Assembly: GCA_963835555.1 (NCBI GenBank)
Contig: CAWIGC010000039.1
Coordinates: 434,001 to 498,000, forward strand
DNA length: 64,000 nt
Source: Sulfopaludibacter sp963835555
GTDB taxonomy: Bacteria; Acidobacteriota; Terriglobia; Bryobacterales; Bryobacteraceae
Direction: 5' to 3'
Below, piece after piece: positions 46,955 through 56,223 of this stretch; the stretch's first letter is position 1, and each line of letters starts with the position of its first letter. Position numbers and translations under genes: made by a program. The notes under the pieces are model-generated. The model saw nothing but the letters and a program-made list of their open reading frames with translations. It did not search any database and was not told the DNA's origin.

Positions 46955-47869
46955 CTACTCTGTCCCACCGCACCAAAAACTGTGGCCGGCGAGCCGCACC
47001 ACGCTCGCGTTAGCTGCTATGGGCTTCAGGCTCCGTTGCGAGGACGATTCCACAATCGCCCGCAGTACCGCGCCTGCCGCCACAGCCAAAGCGACCATCC
47101 GGAATGCAAGCGGACGGAAGTGCCTGGCTGAATACCTCAGTAGACTACGATACCAGTAAACTCGACGCTTCTCCATAGACAACTGTGTGATCGAATGGCT
47201 ACCCGTGTGTTTCGCAACAGCTTCCGGGACGTACTGTAAGACGTATCCCCGATCCACCGCCCGCCGGCAAAAATCCACGTCCTCGAACCACAGCGGATGG
47301 AAACCCTCATCGAAGCCGCCCAATTCCTCCCACACCGCGCGCCGTACCATCAGGAATGCTCCCGCCGGTTGTTCCACCACGCAGCGACGCTTCGGATCCA
47401 GGTCCAGGGCGCGGTATTTACGGTTCACGGGATTATTCGGCCAGACTCTGTTCAGCAGGAGAGCTTCCAAAACCAAAGCGCCGGGAGTAGGAAGGCGGCG
47501 CACCATAAATCCGACCTGCGGACGGCCGTGGCGATCCAGTAGTTGGCCCCCGGCCCCGGCCGCGCGGGGCAAATCACACGCCTCGCGTAAAGGCTCTAGA
47601 GGACTTTGCACCACAGCGTCCGGATTCAGCAGCAGGACATATGTAGAGTTCAATACGAAAAAACCCTGATTGACCGCCGCGGCGAATCCGCGATTCTCCT
47701 GATTGGCGATCAGACGCACACCGCGCCGGGCTACCTCGGCAATTGTCGCGTCATGCGAGGCATTATCCACCACCACCAACTCAGCACCCGTGGCCGCCGC
47801 TGCATCCAGGCAAGGGCCGATCTCCCGCGCCGAATTATAGGTGACGACGATGATGCCGATGTCCGACAT
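46955..47869 (-). CDS. GT2 glycosyltransferase
   Basis: 304 residues; IGIIVVTYNSAREIGPCLDAA, VVDNASHDATIAEVA, LLLNPDAVVQ, and late WFEDVDFCRRAVDRGYV (the ED-Y motif). A C-terminal region (RMVALAVAAGAVLRAIV) is hydrophobic. Similar to the GT2 above and below; the trio probably builds the same glycan. Confidence 0.88.
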   Translation of the reverse strand: MSDIGIIVVTYNSAREIGPCLDAAAATGAELVVVDNASHDATIAEVARRGVRLIANQENRGFAAAVNQGFFVLNSTYVLLLNPDAVVQSPLEPLREACDLPRAAGAGGQLLDRHGRPQVGFMVRRLPTPGALVLEALLLNRVWPNNPVNRKYRALDLDPKRRCVVEQPAGAFLMVRRAVWEELGGFDEGFHPLWFEDVDFCRRAVDRGYVLQYVPEAVAKHTGSHSITQLSMEKRRVYWYRSLLRYSARHFRPLAFRMVALAVAAGAVLRAIVESSSQRSLKPIAANASVVRLAGHSFWCGGTE

Positions 47870-47872
47870 GTG

Positions 47873-48857
47873 TCACTTTGCCCCAGCCCCAGTTAGAAGA
47901 AGATACAGCCGCCAATACCAATCGGCGCCGCCTTCGCGCTGTAACTCGCCGATCGTGCGTTCCTGATCGGATAGGATACGTTCCAGTACTTCCGGCTCCC
48001 AAAGAGTCCTATGCGCGCGCGCGGCGGAGTACTCGTGAACCCCTTGCAGTTTGCCTCTGCACCACGCCCGGGCCGCGCCATGCCGCCACGCCACCGCGCC
48101 CCATAATGCCTGGGCCGCGACGATGCGCCACATCCACCCCACCAGCAATTTTTCCGGATAGTGCCGCGCCAGCAGCAATACCTGATTGCGGCGAGATCAG
48201 CCGGACGGTTTCCGGATGCCAGCGACCTAACGCCGCGCTGCCATGATGGCGCGCCACGGCATCCGGCAGATACTCGCCTTCGCAGCCCGCCCGGGCGCAG
48301 CGCAATCCGAAATCGACATCTTCCAGATAGGATTCGAAACACTCTGCGAGCAGCCCGACCTTCCGGAACAACTCCGCGCGAAACAGTGCCGCCGTCCAGG
48401 GCGCGGAGAAGATCCGGCGCGACGCGCGAAAGCGAGGCCCATCGAGCGCACCGTTGCCCGCGCGCCATGTGGCGCCGCCGCGGCAGGTGAGATCGAAAGT
48501 GCCATCGATCCGGCTCTCATCGGCAGCCCGCAGGATTCTTCCGGTGGCGAACCAGCCATGCGCGCCGCTGAGGCGCTGGAAATAATCCGGCGCCAGTTCC
48601 ACATCGCTGTTCAACACCGCGACCCACTCGCCGCGGCTCTCACGAATGCCGCAATTCACAGCCGCCGCAAAGCCCGCATTCCGGCCCATCGGAATCACCC
48701 GCGCTCCGGCGCTCCGCGCCACTTCCGGCGCGCCGTCTTCGCTGCCGTTATCCACTACCAGCAGTTCGTCCGCCGGGCAGGTTTGCGCCGCAAGCGTAGC
48801 CAACAGCCGCTCCAGCAGCGCGCGTCCGTTCCACACGGGCACCACGGCGCTAATCAT
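47873..48857 (-). CDS. GT2 glycosyltransferase, one frame break
   Basis: ATG 48857 overlaps the previous gene's stop (ATGA). MISAVVPVWNGRALLERLL, VVDNGSEDGA and AVLNSDVELAPDYF form the GT-A motifs; FESYLEDVDFGLRCARAG is the catalytic late motif. An extra base near 48191 shifts the frame; removing it joins VRLIS to RNQVLLLARHYPEKLLVGW and continues to 47873. About 327 residues after repair. Confidence 0.83.
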
Positions 48858-49528
48858 CGAAAGAAACGCTTCCGGGCCAGAAACGCCAGGTTCTGAAAAC
48901 CGTCGCGCCACGCGTTGAGCTTCGTCTCGCCCAACCGCGACGAGTATTGAATGGGAATCTCGCCGAAACGAATCGCCGGATTGCGCACCGCTTCGATCTT
49001 AATTTCCTCGCTGAACGCCATGCCGTCCGATTCCAGTTTCATCTCCTTCAGGATGGACCGCCGGAACACCCACATGCCCGATTGCGAATCGCGCACCCAG
49101 TGAAAGAACAGCAGCGACATCCACAGCGACAGAATCAGATTGCCAAACTTGTTCTTAAAACTCATGGCGCGCGGGTCGCGTGTCGGAAAGCGCGACATAT
49201 TCAGAAAATCGACTTCCAGGTGGAGGAACGCCTCCAGCAGGTAGGACAGGGCGTCCACGGGGTAGCTCTGATCGCCGTCCAACGTCACAATCACATCGCT
49301 GGTGGCCGCGGCGAATCCGCGCTTATACGCGCGCCCATACCCGCGCACCTCTTCGCGAATCACCTTCGCGCCCAGAGCGGCCGCGACTTCACTGGTGCGG
49401 TCGGTGGAGTTGTTATCCACCACAATCACCTCATCGACGAACTCGGGCGTAGCCCGCAAGACCTTTTCGATTCCCTGCTCTTCATTCAGGCACGGGATAA
49501 TTATGGTAATCGACTGTCCTTTATACAT
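48854..49528 (-). CDS. GT2 glycosyltransferase, polyprenyl-phosphate (DPM1)-like
   Basis: 224 residues: ITIIIPCLNEEQGIEKVLR, VDNNSTDRTSEVAAALG, VTLDGDQSYPVDALSYLL and RDSQSGMWVFRRSI. The DGDQSYP triad and short length are typical of polyprenyl-phosphate sugar transferases. First gene of the polysaccharide segment downstream of the convergent lipoprotein. Confidence 0.85.
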   Translation of the reverse strand: MYKGQSITIIIPCLNEEQGIEKVLRATPEFVDEVIVVDNNSTDRTSEVAAALGAKVIREEVRGYGRAYKRGFAAATSDVIVTLDGDQSYPVDALSYLLEAFLHLEVDFLNMSRFPTRDPRAMSFKNKFGNLILSLWMSLLFFHWVRDSQSGMWVFRRSILKEMKLESDGMAFSEEIKIEAVRNPAIRFGEIPIQYSSRLGETKLNAWRDGFQNLAFLARKRFFR

Positions 49529-49580
49529 GTCCAGACTTTTTTCCGCAGCCGCGCGTCACTACTATACAAACGCGGTTACC

Positions 49581-50204
49581 ATGAAGCCAATGAAGCGTCT
49601 GCTGTGCCTTCTCCTTTGTTCCGGCGCGCTCGGGTGCGCCGGAGATCTTTCCACTGCCAAGACCGTCTACGTGCTTTCAATGCCGCGCGGCATGGACCAG
49701 TATCTTGCCAACCGATTGACGAATAGCCATATTTTCCAGGTAGTTACCGACCCCAAGAAGGCCGACGCCTTCATCACCGACCGCATTGGCGACGCCTTCC
49801 AGGCGCAAATGGATGTGATTTTCCCGCCGCCTGAGCCGGCCGACGACAAGGCGGATGCCGACGACAAGGCGGATGCTGGAAAGCACGGCGCCGCCAAAGC
49901 GGGTACTGATAAAACAGGTACCGATAAAGCGGCCGCAACGAAGGCAGCCGACAAGGCAGCCGATAAAAATGCGCAGTCCTCCACCGACCCCATCCCGATG
50001 TTCGGCCCCACGGTCAATAAGCTCTCCAATCCCGCACTAGTGTCTACTTTCGCTCGCAATAAAGGGACCATTTTCCTGGTGGACGCCCAGTCCCGTGAAG
50101 TGCTCTGGAGCGTGTACGATCCACCCAAATCTTTCGATAGCAAGGACCTCGATCGCACGGCAACCGACATTGTAAGCCGCCTCAAAAAGGACCTGAAGAG
50201 GTAG
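49581..50204 (+). CDS. predicted lipoprotein with a Lys/Ala/Asp repeat linker
   Basis: ATG 49581 opens a short signal (MKPMKRLLCLLLCSGALGCAG) with Cys near residue 19. The body has a first part (TVYVLSMPRGMDQYLANRLT), then a low-complexity linker of KAD, KAGTDK and KAADK units, about 45 residues, and a C-terminal part (GTIFLVDAQSREVLWSVYD, TATDIVSRLKKDL). It resembles proteins that expose a domain outside via a flexible linker; function unknown. It ends 23 bases inside the convergent glycosyltransferase. Confidence 0.65.
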   Translation: MKPMKRLLCLLLCSGALGCAGDLSTAKTVYVLSMPRGMDQYLANRLTNSHIFQVVTDPKKADAFITDRIGDAFQAQMDVIFPPPEPADDKADADDKADAGKHGAAKAGTDKTGTDKAAATKAADKAADKNAQSSTDPIPMFGPTVNKLSNPALVSTFARNKGTIFLVDAQSREVLWSVYDPPKSFDSKDLDRTATDIVSRLKKDLKR

Positions 50205-51414
50205 CCCGTTTCTTGCGGACCATCTCGCCATAACCGGCCGCCAGCTTCCTGGTAAGCACGGCCATATCCCAATTCATCACTACCTCTTCGCGCGCCCGCC
50301 GCGCCATGGCGGCAGGCTTCCTCGGGATCTTCCAGCAGCGCCAGGACCCGCTCGGCGAATCCCGTCGCGTCGTACGCCAGCGCGCAAAACTCGCCATCCT
50401 CCGTTGCCAGTCCCTCCGGCGCCCACCACCGTGGACACCGCCGGAATTCCCGCCGCGAAGGCCTCCAGCAGTTTGACCCTCACGCCCGATCCGCTCAGAA
50501 TGGGACAGACGAAAACCGAATATCGCGAGAGCGGCTCGCGCACGTCCTCCACATAGCCCAACATATCCAGGTTGTCGGAATAATCGGCGTACGCGTGTGC
50601 CGGCGGCGGTTCGCTACCTGCCACCACCAGCCGGGCCTCCGGCTGCCGCCCCAGGATCAGCGGCAGCACCTGGCGTACAAACCAATCCATGGCCACGCGG
50701 TTGGGCTCGTGCCGGAAGCTGCCCACGAACAGCATGGTCAGCGGTTCGCGCCCTTCGGGCCGGAATTCATACCGGGAGGTGTCGATGCCCGCGCGCATTC
50801 CGTCGCGCACCCGGGAGGCGATCCGCGGCAGATACGACAGCAGATACTCCCGGTTTGCCGGCGTGCACACCTGCACCTGGTCGAACCGCGGCAGCACGCG
50901 CATTTCGTAGCGCAGCGCGCGCAGGTATTCGTAGCGCGCCTTCAATTCCTCGGTGAGTCCGATCATGTGCCCCAACCCGCGCCGGATGGATTGAAAATAG
51001 ATATCGTGCTCGAACAGGGCGCAGGCGATCCGGCGGTACTCTCCGTGGTATTGCGCCAGGGTGGTGTATTCGAGCTGAAGCACGTCGATGCGTTTCTGAT
51101 AGAGCTGCCGGTGAATCAGCCAGGCCAGATCTTCATTGGCGAATTCGTTGACCGCGTGCGGCAGCAGCGCTCCCGCATCGCGCACGCTGCCACCCGGCCG
51201 CACCAGCCATTCGGCGCTGGCGCAGAAGCGCCGCAGCTCTTCGTTGTCCTTCTCCTGCCATTCCCAATCCAGCAACTCCACCACGTGGACCTCGGCCAGT
51301 GGCGCCAGTTGCCGCAGCGTCTGGTACATAAAGACACCGCCGCCATGTACCGGCGGGCAGATGGGATATGGCGAAACGAACAGCACCCGCAGCGTTTTCG
51401 GGCGAGGTCTCCAT
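50182..51414 (-). CDS. GT4 glycosyltransferase (C-terminal half of a likely fused enzyme), three frame breaks
   Basis: VLFVSPYPICPPVHGGGVF at the start, LTMLFVGSFRHEPNRVAMDWF, and the late VFVCPILSGSGVRVKLLEAFA are the GT4 (retaining, GT-B) landmarks. Extra bases near 51399, 50417 and 50308 must be dropped; the last two restore the end FCALAYDATGFAERVLALLEDPEEA. With the base near 51399 removed, the gene is in frame with the GT2 before it, so GT2 and GT4 read as one polypeptide. MET at 51414 could also start a separate protein. Confidence 0.78.
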
Positions 51415-52527
51415 AGCGGCGAAGCGATCGCGGAAATAGCCGCCCAGCGGCCGCCGGAACGCTTCGGTATCGCTCACCAATGCCAGCGCGCGTGCCCGGC
51501 GCCGCGAGCGGCAGGCCTGCGGCAATTGCGTGAAGGCACGCCACAGCGCCGCGAAATTCGGCCGCAGCGGGATGTCTCCGAACAACACCGCCAGCAGCGC
51601 GCCGGCCCAGGCGAAGACAAAATGCGCCAGCAGCTTGCGCCACTCGTGAATATTTTTCCAGCAGAACAGCAGGTAGTTTTTCTTCAGCACCGCCTGAATC
51701 TGTTCTTCGCGGAAACGCTTCCCGATGGTGCCCCGATGCTCGTGATACACGATGCTGCGCGGTTGATAGAGTACCTTCCAGCCGCGCTTCCAGGCCATGT
51801 AGCCCAGGTCCGTGTCTTCCAGGTAGAAGGGCGCCAGCAGTTCGTCGAAGCCGCCCAGTTCCAGGAATTTTTCGCGGTCGAAAGCGCAGGAGCCGCCGCC
51901 GCCGTAGAAGCACGGAAACAGGTCGCGCACTTCCGGATCGATGCGATGGCGCACGCGCAGTCCGCCATCCTGCCACCAGCCCTGCGTCAGTCCGGTTTCT
52001 TCACGCACCTTGGCCGGGTCGGTGAAAAAGATCTGGCACGACACGGCGAACACATCGGGGTCTTCGAAGCCTTCCAGCAACGGCGCGAGGAAATCGGGCG
52101 CCACCCGCATGTCGCTGTTCAGCAGGACAACGATCTCGTTTTTCGCCGCGCGGAATCCGGCGTTGGAGCCGCCGCCGAATCCCAGATTCCGCGGCAGCGC
52201 CACCAGCTTGACCTGCGGGAAGCGTGCGCGGACAAACTCCGCGCTGCCATCTTCCGACCCGTTGTCCACAACCACGATCTCGTTGTTCGCGTCGCCCGCC
52301 AAAGCCGTGACGATGGACGGCAGATATTTTTCCAGCAGATCCCTGCCGTTCCAGTTGGGGATCACCACGGAGGCGGAACGGGGCCGTCCGGCGCGCTTCG
52401 CACCGCCGCGCGGATGCGTGCGCGGCAACAGGTCGGTGAGCGCCAGCAGCAGAATGCTCAGCGCGAGGAACAGGGGCGAGAGCAGGAGCAGCGGAAGAGC
52501 GCGCAGAAAGCGCTTCAGCACGGTCAT
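51415..52527 (-). CDS. GT2 glycosyltransferase with N-terminal membrane anchor
   Basis: ATG 52527 starts the membrane segment (LLLLSPLFLALSILLLAL), followed by VVIPNWNGRDLLEKYLP, VVDNGSEDGSAEFVR, VVLLNSDMRVAPDFL and FYLEDTDLGYMAWKRGW, standard GT-A motifs of the GT2 family. After about residue 340 the helix-rich part runs into YFRDRFAAMET and, after one extra base is dropped near 51399, into the GT4 enzyme without a stop. A two-enzyme fusion of ~780 residues is therefore likely. Confidence 0.83.
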
Positions 52528-52575
52528 AGGTACGACAGGCCTCCCGGCCTGTCGGCTTTCCGGGTGCACCGCATG

Positions 52576-53848
52576 TTAACTGGCAGGCACAGCCGGACCC
52601 AGTCCCACCTTGCGGCCCAGTTTCACCCAGCGCGACCCGCGGAACAGCGCTACCTGCTCGCCCAGCAGGCGCGCTTCCTCCTGCAGCCGCAGCGCCCACT
52701 CCGTCCGTTCGTGCAGCTCCTTTTCCACGGCGTGCAACGCCTCCACGGCCTTCACCAGCTCCGCCGTCTGTTTGTCCACTTCCGCTTTCAGACTGGTCTC
52801 CACGTCCCTGGCCCACTGGGTTTTGGCGCGGATGTCTTCCTCCAGGTCGCGCACCTTGGCGGCGTACTGTTCCGCCATGGCGCGGGCGGCCTCCTGTCCG
52901 GCGGCCACTTCCGCCTGCAGCGCTTCTACGCGCGCGCGCCGCTCCTGCACTTCCCGGTTCAACTCTTCGGCCCACTGGTTGCTGCGCTCCAGAGCCTCCT
53001 TCTGCTCGCGGAACATGGCCAGCAGCTTCTGATGCTCGCGATCGAATTCGGCGATATCCCGCTGCACCTTGTCCAGCCATTCGTCCTTGGTGGCCAGCTC
53101 CCTTTCCAGCAGCAGGATGTGGTGCTCCCGCTCGCGCAGCACATTGGCGGCCCGCGGAACGTACACGAAAATCGGATTGCCCATCTGCGGCCGGCGCGCG
53201 CAGACCGCCACGAAGAAATGCGATTCGGCGGGCGCCGGCTCGCCGGCATCCACCCTCACTTCGAAGGTGTGCCCCGCCTCGTGCGGCTGGAAGGTGACGC
53301 CCTCCACGTGATTTTCCAGAAACAGCGCCACGTGCGGGAAGATCGTCTGCAACTCCTCGCGAAACTCTTCGAATTCGAACTCGTGCACGTGAAAAGGATT
53401 GGCGCCCTGCTCCCCGCGGGATTCGGTGTAGTACAGCTTATTGGGCGTGGAAACGATGAACTGCCCCGCGGGCGCGAGCACGCGCAGCACTTCGCGGAGG
53501 AAGCCGCGCCAGTCCTCCAGGTGCTCGATCACTTCGAAGCCCACTACCAGGTCGAAGGCGCCATCGGTAAAAGGCAGGGCCGTGCACGATGCCGCGTGGA
53601 AGCTCAAATTGCGCGCCGCGATAATTCCGCCGGGCGAACTCCACCGCCTCTTCCGCCACATCCACGCCCACCACGCTGGCCGCGGTCTGCGCCAGTTCCG
53701 CCGAGCCGTATCCCGCTCCGCATCCGGCATCCAGCACGCGCTTGCCGCGCGCCAGTCGAGCCGCGAAGGCATACCGCGCCATGTGCTCGTTCAGCAGATC
53801 GACGTCCACCTCGCCGGGAATCAGCCGTTCCCCAGTAAACTCAGCCAA
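52576..53848 (-). CDS. SAM methyltransferase with long coiled-coil tail, one frame break
   Basis: TTG 53848 is the likely start, inside the end of the ABC ATPase gene. The class I methyltransferase core shows VLDAGCGAGYGSAEL, SFHAASCTALPFTDGAFDLV and VVGFEVIEHLEDW. An extra base near 53632 interrupts it. After about residue 230 the protein becomes a coiled coil of roughly 175 residues (LEDDI-type heptads such as LREREHHILLLERELATK) ending in SRWVKLGRKVGLG. This layout recalls WbdD-type chain terminators; methylation would cap the polysaccharide that the adjacent Wzt-like ATPase recognises. Confidence 0.8.
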
Positions 53849-55163
53849 CGTGCTTCTCCCTTTGCGGCGCCTCGGGTTCAGCGCCCAGGCGCGCATTCAC
53901 TTCCACGCGGCACGGCAGGTGCATGTATCCGTAAATCTCATTTTCCTGCCGGCTCATCTGCAGGGCCACGGCATTATCGATCCAGTCGCACATGGTGTAT
54001 CCCGAAAGCGGCCCGTCGGCAATCGCCGGAGAGAAGGAAAACGACGCCGGGTACAGTTCCGGCAGGTCCACGTGGAAATCCACCGTGGTGATATCGCCGG
54101 GTTGCATGGCGGCCAGTTCGTAGCCCTCGCGCGCGCTGTTGGTGCCCGAAAAATCCATGCCCAGTTGATTGCGCAGCATGAAGCCCACCATGGGCAGAGC
54201 CAGGTCCGCCTTGGCCCGCACGCTGATCCGCACCACGATGCGCGAGTTCGGTTCGAGCATGTGCAGGCGCCCGCCTTGTTCGTCCAGGACCGCAATCCCC
54301 AGAATCTCCGCCCGCCCATCGCCAAAACGATGATCGATATTCGGGATGGTCTCGACAACCTCCGGCGCGCACACCGGTCCCAAACGGCGCTGGGGCACAT
54401 CCGTGGCCGCGCGCGCCCGCAGATAGGTAGAATCCTTTTCCGTCATCGCCGCCAGGTAGCGGGAGATGACGGCATCCGGCTCGCCGATTTCGCGCAGACG
54501 CCCGTGGTCCAGCCACAATGCACGGTCGCCGATGGCCTTCACATCGCTCACCGCGTGCGAGACAAACAGGATGGTCACGCCGCGCGAGCGCATTTCGTGC
54601 ACCTTGCGCATGCACCGCTGCCGGAAGTAGATGTCGCCCACGGCCAGAGCTTCATCCACCAGCAGAATCTCCGGGTCCACATTGATCGCCACGGCGAATG
54701 CCAGGCGCACCACCATGCCGCTCGAGTAAGTCTTCACCGGCTGATTGATAAAGTCGCCGATCTCGGCAAAGTTCTCGATATCCTTATAGCGCTCGTCGAT
54801 CTGGCGCGTGGTCAGCCCCAGAATCGAGCCGTTCAGGTAGACGTTATCGCGCCCTGTGAATTCCTGGTTGAAGCCCGCGCCCAGTTCGAGCAGCGCCGAA
54901 ACTCGCCCGTTCACCGTCAGGGCGCCGCTGGTGGCCGGCAGGATGCCGGCAATCATTTGCAGCATGGTGCTCTTGCCGGAGCCGTTCTCGCCCACGATGC
55001 AAAACGTCTCGCCCCGTTTCACTTCGAAGGAAAGATCGTGCAACGCCCAGAAATCGCGGTGCCGCTTCAGGCGGTTGAACGAGAGTAGTTCCTTCAACCG
55101 GTCGCCCGGAGCGTCATAGATCGCGTAGCTTTTGGAAACACCCTGAAATTCAACGGCTGTCAC
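53841..55163 (-). CDS. Wzt-type ABC ATPase for polysaccharide export
   Basis: 440 residues. The nucleotide domain has Walker A VGENGSGKST, the signature YSSGMVVRLAFA and Walker B ILLVDEALAVGD. The N-terminal FQGVSKSYAIYDAPGDRLKELL is typical of the TagH/Wzt class. After about residue 250 a separate C-terminal beta domain (carbohydrate-binding in Wzt) follows (RIVVRISVRAKADLALPMVGF). The partner permease (Wzm) is not in the window. The coiled-coil methyltransferase overlaps its stop by eight bases. Confidence 0.92.
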   Translation of the reverse strand: MTAVEFQGVSKSYAIYDAPGDRLKELLSFNRLKRHRDFWALHDLSFEVKRGETFCIVGENGSGKSTMLQMIAGILPATSGALTVNGRVSALLELGAGFNQEFTGRDNVYLNGSILGLTTRQIDERYKDIENFAEIGDFINQPVKTYSSGMVVRLAFAVAINVDPEILLVDEALAVGDIYFRQRCMRKVHEMRSRGVTILFVSHAVSDVKAIGDRALWLDHGRLREIGEPDAVISRYLAAMTEKDSTYLRARAATDVPQRRLGPVCAPEVVETIPNIDHRFGDGRAEILGIAVLDEQGGRLHMLEPNSRIVVRISVRAKADLALPMVGFMLRNQLGMDFSGTNSAREGYELAAMQPGDITTVDFHVDLPELYPASFSFSPAIADGPLSGYTMCDWIDNAVALQMSRQENEIYGYMHLPCRVEVNARLGAEPEAPQREKHVG

Positions 55164-55182
55164 AATGATATGCAGGAAAGCT

Positions 55183-56214
55183 TCAGTGTAACCCCAGTTG
55201 CAAGGCCTGGCGCAGACCGGGATCGTGCCGCACCCGCCAGATCCGGCTGTCCAGATAGTAATGAGTCAGGCCGAAGCCGCTGAACAGGCCGAACGCCAGG
55301 TCGGACACCTGCCCGAGTTCGAAACCGGGAATGCGGTATAGCGCGCTGAACAGCAGTCCCACGCCGGCATATGCGAACAGGCTGCGGCTTACCGCCGCGG
55401 GAATGGCCCCGTGATTCTCGCGGCCCCCGTACCGGTTCCGGTTGTGGAACCAGATCAGCGCGTGATACTGCAGGTTGTGGACGATCGTTACGGTCGGCAC
55501 CGCCGCCTGCCAGCTCATATACGCAAAGGTGAGCCAGTGCAGCGGAATCACGGCCGCGAACAGCAGGTACTTGGGAACATCCGGCGCCGCGCCCGTCCGG
55601 TACCGCTGCACCTGCCGCGCCAGGTACACCGCCACCGTCGCGCCCAGCAGGATCCACATCGGCGTTTCCGCGCGGGGGAAAGAAAACGGAATGCCGAGCT
55701 CCCGCGGATGATGAATGAAGAAGCGGTGGAACGGCGGCAGCACTAGGGTCACACCCAGAAAGAAGCGATCGAGCCGGTTGTCCACCGGCGCCAGGTCGCG
55801 GTTCTTCACCTTGTATAGCACCATGAAGCCGTAATGCTGCCGGATCACGTGATAGTAGGCCCAGACTCCAACCAGCAGGTACAGCCAGCCCTTCCAGCCG
55901 GCCAGCACCAGCGCCGGACCCAGAGCGAAAAAGAAGATCAGGCTGCCGTAAAACAGCTTGCCGTTGCGCGCCCGCGCTTCGCGGTCGAAAAACGTCCGCG
56001 ACGCCATTCCGAAGATGTGGGTGCCATCGAAACCCACGCTCCAGAACCACCACAAATAGGTGATCGGCACGTGCGCTCCGGCGTACAACAGCAGATAGAC
56101 ATACCCCGCCGCCGCACTGCCGATGACCAGCGACAGGTCTACCGTTCGATTGATGATCCAGCGGGGTTCCAAGGCAGCGCGATCGGGCGCTGCCGGAGTG
56201 GCAACGGCGGCCAT
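55183..56214 (-). CDS. polytopic membrane protein rich in conserved-looking His
   Basis: 343 residues with about seven or eight hydrophobic helices. His-containing membrane motifs recur: DGTHIFGMASRTFFDREA, YYHVIRQHYGFMVLYK, TIVHNLQYHALIWFHNRN and LTHYYLDSRIWRVRHDP. Arrays like this occur in membrane di-iron or heme-type oxygenases and in Brp/Blh-like carotenoid enzymes, but no firm family was recognised. It lies next to the Wzt-like gene and the Tat-exported oxidoreductase, on the same strand, with no overlap. Confidence 0.6.
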   Translation of the reverse strand: MAAVATPAAPDRAALEPRWIINRTVDLSLVIGSAAAGYVYLLLYAGAHVPITYLWWFWSVGFDGTHIFGMASRTFFDREARARNGKLFYGSLIFFFALGPALVLAGWKGWLYLLVGVWAYYHVIRQHYGFMVLYKVKNRDLAPVDNRLDRFFLGVTLVLPPFHRFFIHHPRELGIPFSFPRAETPMWILLGATVAVYLARQVQRYRTGAAPDVPKYLLFAAVIPLHWLTFAYMSWQAAVPTVTIVHNLQYHALIWFHNRNRYGGRENHGAIPAAVSRSLFAYAGVGLLFSALYRIPGFELGQVSDLAFGLFSGFGLTHYYLDSRIWRVRHDPGLRQALQLGLH

Positions 56215-56223
56215 GAATCGCCG

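Noticed and set aside
51136..53838. A 900-codon open frame on the plus strand
   Set aside because: It is the antisense of the GT2 and methyltransferase genes. High GC and codon bias leave long open frames opposite real genes; its translation has no recognisable motif and the minus strand has clear enzyme motifs.
53742..55088. A 448-codon plus-strand frame opposite the Wzt-like ATPase
   Set aside because: No motif; the minus strand has complete Walker A, signature and Walker B.
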